This document shows positions 5,931 to 7,932 of a stretch of 7,932 nucleotides of DNA, in pieces; positions within the stretch are counted from its first letter, which is position 1, and the number at the start of each line of letters is the position of its first letter. Below the pieces are notes generated by a model that saw nothing but the letters and a program-made list of their open reading frames with translations, was not told where the DNA came from and searched no databases. Source of the stretch: Verrucomicrobiota bacterium (GTDB lineage Bacteria; Verrucomicrobiota; Verrucomicrobiia; Opitutales; Opitutaceae); contig JAEZDN010000096.1 in NCBI GenBank assembly GCA_023433275.1, forward strand, positions 1 to 7,932, in the 5' to 3' direction. A program made the translations under genes and the position numbers.

Positions 5931-7742
5931 TCAGCCACCGGGCGGGGCGGCGGGCGCGACCTTATCATAATAAATCCTGACCTCGGGTTCCTTGCCCGCG
6001 AGAAACCCGGCCGCACGCTGCAGGGCCTTGCGGGTGGCGAGATTGGGGTTGGACTCGGCCGGAAATACGTTCTCCGAACCGAGATGGCGGAGCAGGCCGC
6101 TGTTGTTCAGGACGCGCATCACGTCGTCCTGCGCGCCGGAGATAAGGAGATGCCGGCCGGTTTGCCGAAACCAATCCAGGAGGCCGCGGAGGGCGAACAC
6201 GGTGGTCGCGTCCAGATGGCGGGCGTTTTTCATGCGCAGGATCACGACCCGGAGGTCTTCGCGCTCGGCCTGCTGGCGAACGCGGGTTTGAAAGAGGTCG
6301 GCCGCGCCAAAGAACAACTCGCCCTCGACGTGGATGATGGCGATCTGCGGGTGCTCTCGCCGCGCCGTCTCGCTGCGCTCGGTGAGTTGCTGGGTGTCGT
6401 TGAAGACGTATTCGGACAGGGTGGGGGTCGAGGCCTTGCGCAACGCGAGGAAGAGGGCGAGCACGACGCCCGCGTAGATGGCGATGTCCAGGGGCAGCAG
6501 CATGGCGCACGAGAAGGTGCCGGCCAGCGCCAGCGCGTCCGAGCGGGTGGAGCGAGCGGCAATGCGGATGTGCTCGCGGTTGATCAGGTTCCAGCCGACC
6601 CGGATGAGGGCGGCGGCGAGCACGGGCACGGGCAAGTGATTCACCAGCGGCGAAAGCACGAGGACGAACACGAGGACCACGATGCTGCTCAGCAGGCCGG
6701 TGAGCTGCGTGCGGCCGCCCGCCTGGAAGCTGGCGGCGCTCCGGGCGAAGGAGGCGGAGCCGGGCATCGAGGCGAAGAGCCCGGAGAAGATGTTGCCCAG
6801 ACCCATCGCCACGAGCTCGCGGTTCGTGTCGACCTCCTCGCCTGCGCGCGCCCCGTAGGTCTTGGCGATGGAGGTGGCTTCCAGCATGCCGAGGAGCGCG
6901 ATGGCGGCCGCGGGTGCGACCAGGTCGCGCAGGGTGGCGAGTTCGCGCAGGGTCAGCGGCAACCCGGAGAAATTCGGGAGGGTCGCCTGCAGCGCGTGCG
7001 ACTGGCCAAGATTGGCGACGCCAAAGGCGGTGAGATCCAGCCACCAGTCGAACAGCGAGAAAAAGACCAAGCCGATCAACGCGTCGGGCCAGCGGGGGCG
7101 AAGCCGTCGGATCAGGCTGAACAGGAGGAACGCCGCTAGGGCGATCGCGGGCGACCAGAGGTTGAGCTTGCCGGCGAACGCCAGCTCCACGGCCAGGATG
7201 GGCGCGGTCCAGAGCGACTCGCCCGGCGGGCGGCTGACCCCGAGCAGATGGTGCAGCTGGCTGAACGCGAGCAGTACGCCGATGGCCGAGCTGTAGCCGA
7301 TGACCACGGACCGGGAAATGAACTGGGTCGCCTGGCCGAAGCGGAGCAGGCCCCCGGCGAGCTGGCAGACGCCGATCAGGAATGCCAGCAGCACGGCGAG
7401 TTCCGCGGGGCCCAGCGCGGAGCCGCGGAGGGCGATGAAGGTGGCGGCGAGCACCAGGCTCAGGGAGTTGCTCGGGCCGAAGACGACATGGCGGCTGGAA
7501 AAGAAGAATGCCGCGACGAACCCGCCGACCACCACGCACCCGAGCACCATCTTCGGGGGAAGGCCCGCGAGCAACGCGAAGCCCATCGCCTGCGGGATGG
7601 AGACCATCGCGACCGTCACGGCCGCGATGGCATCCGCGCTGAACTGCTTGCGGGTGTAGCCCCGCAGTTCGCGCCAAAGCGGAGGCACCAGCAGCCGCCA
7701 TTCGGGGCGCAGGGTGTCGATGACCTCAGAAGGTGCCAGCAT
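5931..7742 (-). CDS. SulP-family anion transporter with C-terminal STAS domain
   Basis: Predicted inner-membrane anion carrier of 603 residues, normal for the SulP/SLC26 family, whose members move sulfate, bicarbonate or dicarboxylates. Helix 1 has the hallmark SIPQAMGFALLAGLPP (48-63), and the next conserved block is SSRHVVFGPSNSLS (82-95). The 283-336 segment carries LEATSIAKTYGAR, then VDTNRELVAMGLGNIFSG, then PGSASFARSA, a typical SulP core. Membrane helices continue to about residue 434. A cytoplasmic STAS domain spans about 466-560 (IAIIHVEGELFFGAADLF, then LDATTVFALRGLLDWF), with DATT at 511-514 in the loop where STAS proteins have a conserved Asp and a phosphorylatable Ser/Thr. A tail of about 43 residues follows. 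The substrate cannot be fixed from sequence. The ATG at 7742 gives a short cytoplasmic N-terminus (about 35 residues) and has no Shine-Dalgarno. The gene starts 66 bp after the stop of the oxidoreductase, so co-transcription is plausible. Confidence 0.93.
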   Translation of the reverse strand: MLAPSEVIDTLRPEWRLLVPPLWRELRGYTRKQFSADAIAAVTVAMVSIPQAMGFALLAGLPPKMVLGCVVVGGFVAAFFFSSRHVVFGPSNSLSLVLAATFIALRGSALGPAELAVLLAFLIGVCQLAGGLLRFGQATQFISRSVVIGYSSAIGVLLAFSQLHHLLGVSRPPGESLWTAPILAVELAFAGKLNLWSPAIALAAFLLFSLIRRLRPRWPDALIGLVFFSLFDWWLDLTAFGVANLGQSHALQATLPNFSGLPLTLRELATLRDLVAPAAAIALLGMLEATSIAKTYGARAGEEVDTNRELVAMGLGNIFSGLFASMPGSASFARSAASFQAGGRTQLTGLLSSIVVLVFVLVLSPLVNHLPVPVLAAALIRVGWNLINREHIRIAARSTRSDALALAGTFSCAMLLPLDIAIYAGVVLALFLALRKASTPTLSEYVFNDTQQLTERSETARREHPQIAIIHVEGELFFGAADLFQTRVRQQAEREDLRVVILRMKNARHLDATTVFALRGLLDWFRQTGRHLLISGAQDDVMRVLNNSGLLRHLGSENVFPAESNPNLATRKALQRAAGFLAGKEPEVRIYYDKVAPAAPPGG

Positions 7743-7808
7743 GGGGCGAATGGGATTGAGGAGATCGGATCATTGTTTGCGACGGGATCGGAAGCGTGGG
7801 CGGTCGGA

Positions 7809-7932
7809 TCAGACGACGAAGTCCTCGGGTTTGAAGGTGAGCATCGTCTTGGCGGCGATGGCTTCGTTGACCTTGAGGACGGTGACGGCGCTGGCGAAGG
7901 CGGATTCGGGCGGGCAGTTCAGCGGGGTGTCC
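7809..7932 (-). CDS. Gfo/Idh/MocA-family oxidoreductase, C-terminal fragment at window edge
   Basis: Only the last 40 codons are visible, ending at the TGA at 7811-7809; the rest lies beyond the right edge. The fragment reads through PLNCPPESAFASAVTVLKVN and ends in FKPEDFVV. This matches the C-terminus I know from many NAD(P)-dependent Gfo/Idh/MocA oxidoreductases of Verrucomicrobiota and Planctomycetota, where a conserved PLNCPPE segment leads into a helix with VLKVNEA and a final PEDF. Such enzymes oxidise sugars, inositols or glycan-derived hydroxyl groups; this one's substrate is unknown. The fragment is too short to show the nucleotide-binding fold or catalytic Lys. It lies 66 bp upstream of the SulP gene on the same strand, which fits a shared transcript. 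Confidence 0.75.
   Translation of the reverse strand, partial: DTPLNCPPESAFASAVTVLKVNEAIAAKTMLTFKPEDFVV

Noticed and set aside
5868..7139. A 423-codon plus-strand open frame antisense to SulP
   Set aside because: Its Gly/Glu/Gln-rich composition is the complement of hydrophobic SulP codons, and no family features are visible.
7763..7810. Repeated GATCGG/TCGGATC words between SulP and the oxidoreductase
   Set aside because: Three short similar words (7763, 7786, 7804) at irregular spacing and no clear symmetry; probably chance.

Overview
The window is about two-thirds G+C and holds five complete bacterial genes plus the end of a sixth. Several features suggest a member of the Verrucomicrobiota, possibly near Opitutaceae: the style of LacI-type regulator (HTH followed by a non-canonical hinge), an anaerobic-type sulfatase maturase, a Gfo/Idh/MocA oxidoreductase, and starts without Shine-Dalgarno sequences. 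This placement is inferred from gene content and style; no marker gene is present.

Layout. Bases 1-223 carry no recognisable gene but hold an operator-like imperfect palindrome. A LacI-family regulator (224-1267, minus) and an MFS transporter of sugar-transporter type (1509-2867, plus) diverge from a 241-bp control region. The MFS gene converges, with only 20 bp between stop codons, on a four-gene run that is entirely on the minus strand. Read 5' to 3' on that strand, the run is: the C-terminus of a Gfo/Idh/MocA oxidoreductase (7809 to the window edge), a SulP anion transporter with a STAS domain (5931-7742), a DASS/SLC13 sodium:anion symporter (4220-5740), and a radical-SAM/SPASM anaerobic sulfatase-maturating enzyme (2888-4159). 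Gaps within this run are 66, 190 and 60 bp.

How the genes may work together. The maturase installs the formylglycine that type I sulfatases need. Two neighbouring transporters belong to families that include sulfate carriers. The MFS/LacI pair resembles a sugar-uptake unit, and the oxidoreductase family often acts on sugars. A consistent but unproven reading is support for sulfated-glycan catabolism: sulfatase activation, handling of released sulfate or of organic acids, and uptake and oxidation of the freed sugar. No sulfatase or glycoside hydrolase lies in the window, so any client must be encoded elsewhere. SulP and DASS proteins also carry bicarbonate or dicarboxylates, so the sulfate link is not certain.

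No RNA gene, mobile element, CRISPR array or phage gene was seen. The other long open frames are high-G+C shadows of these genes. I do not see a clearly novel system; the most interesting points are the gene grouping around the maturase and the possible regulatory structures.
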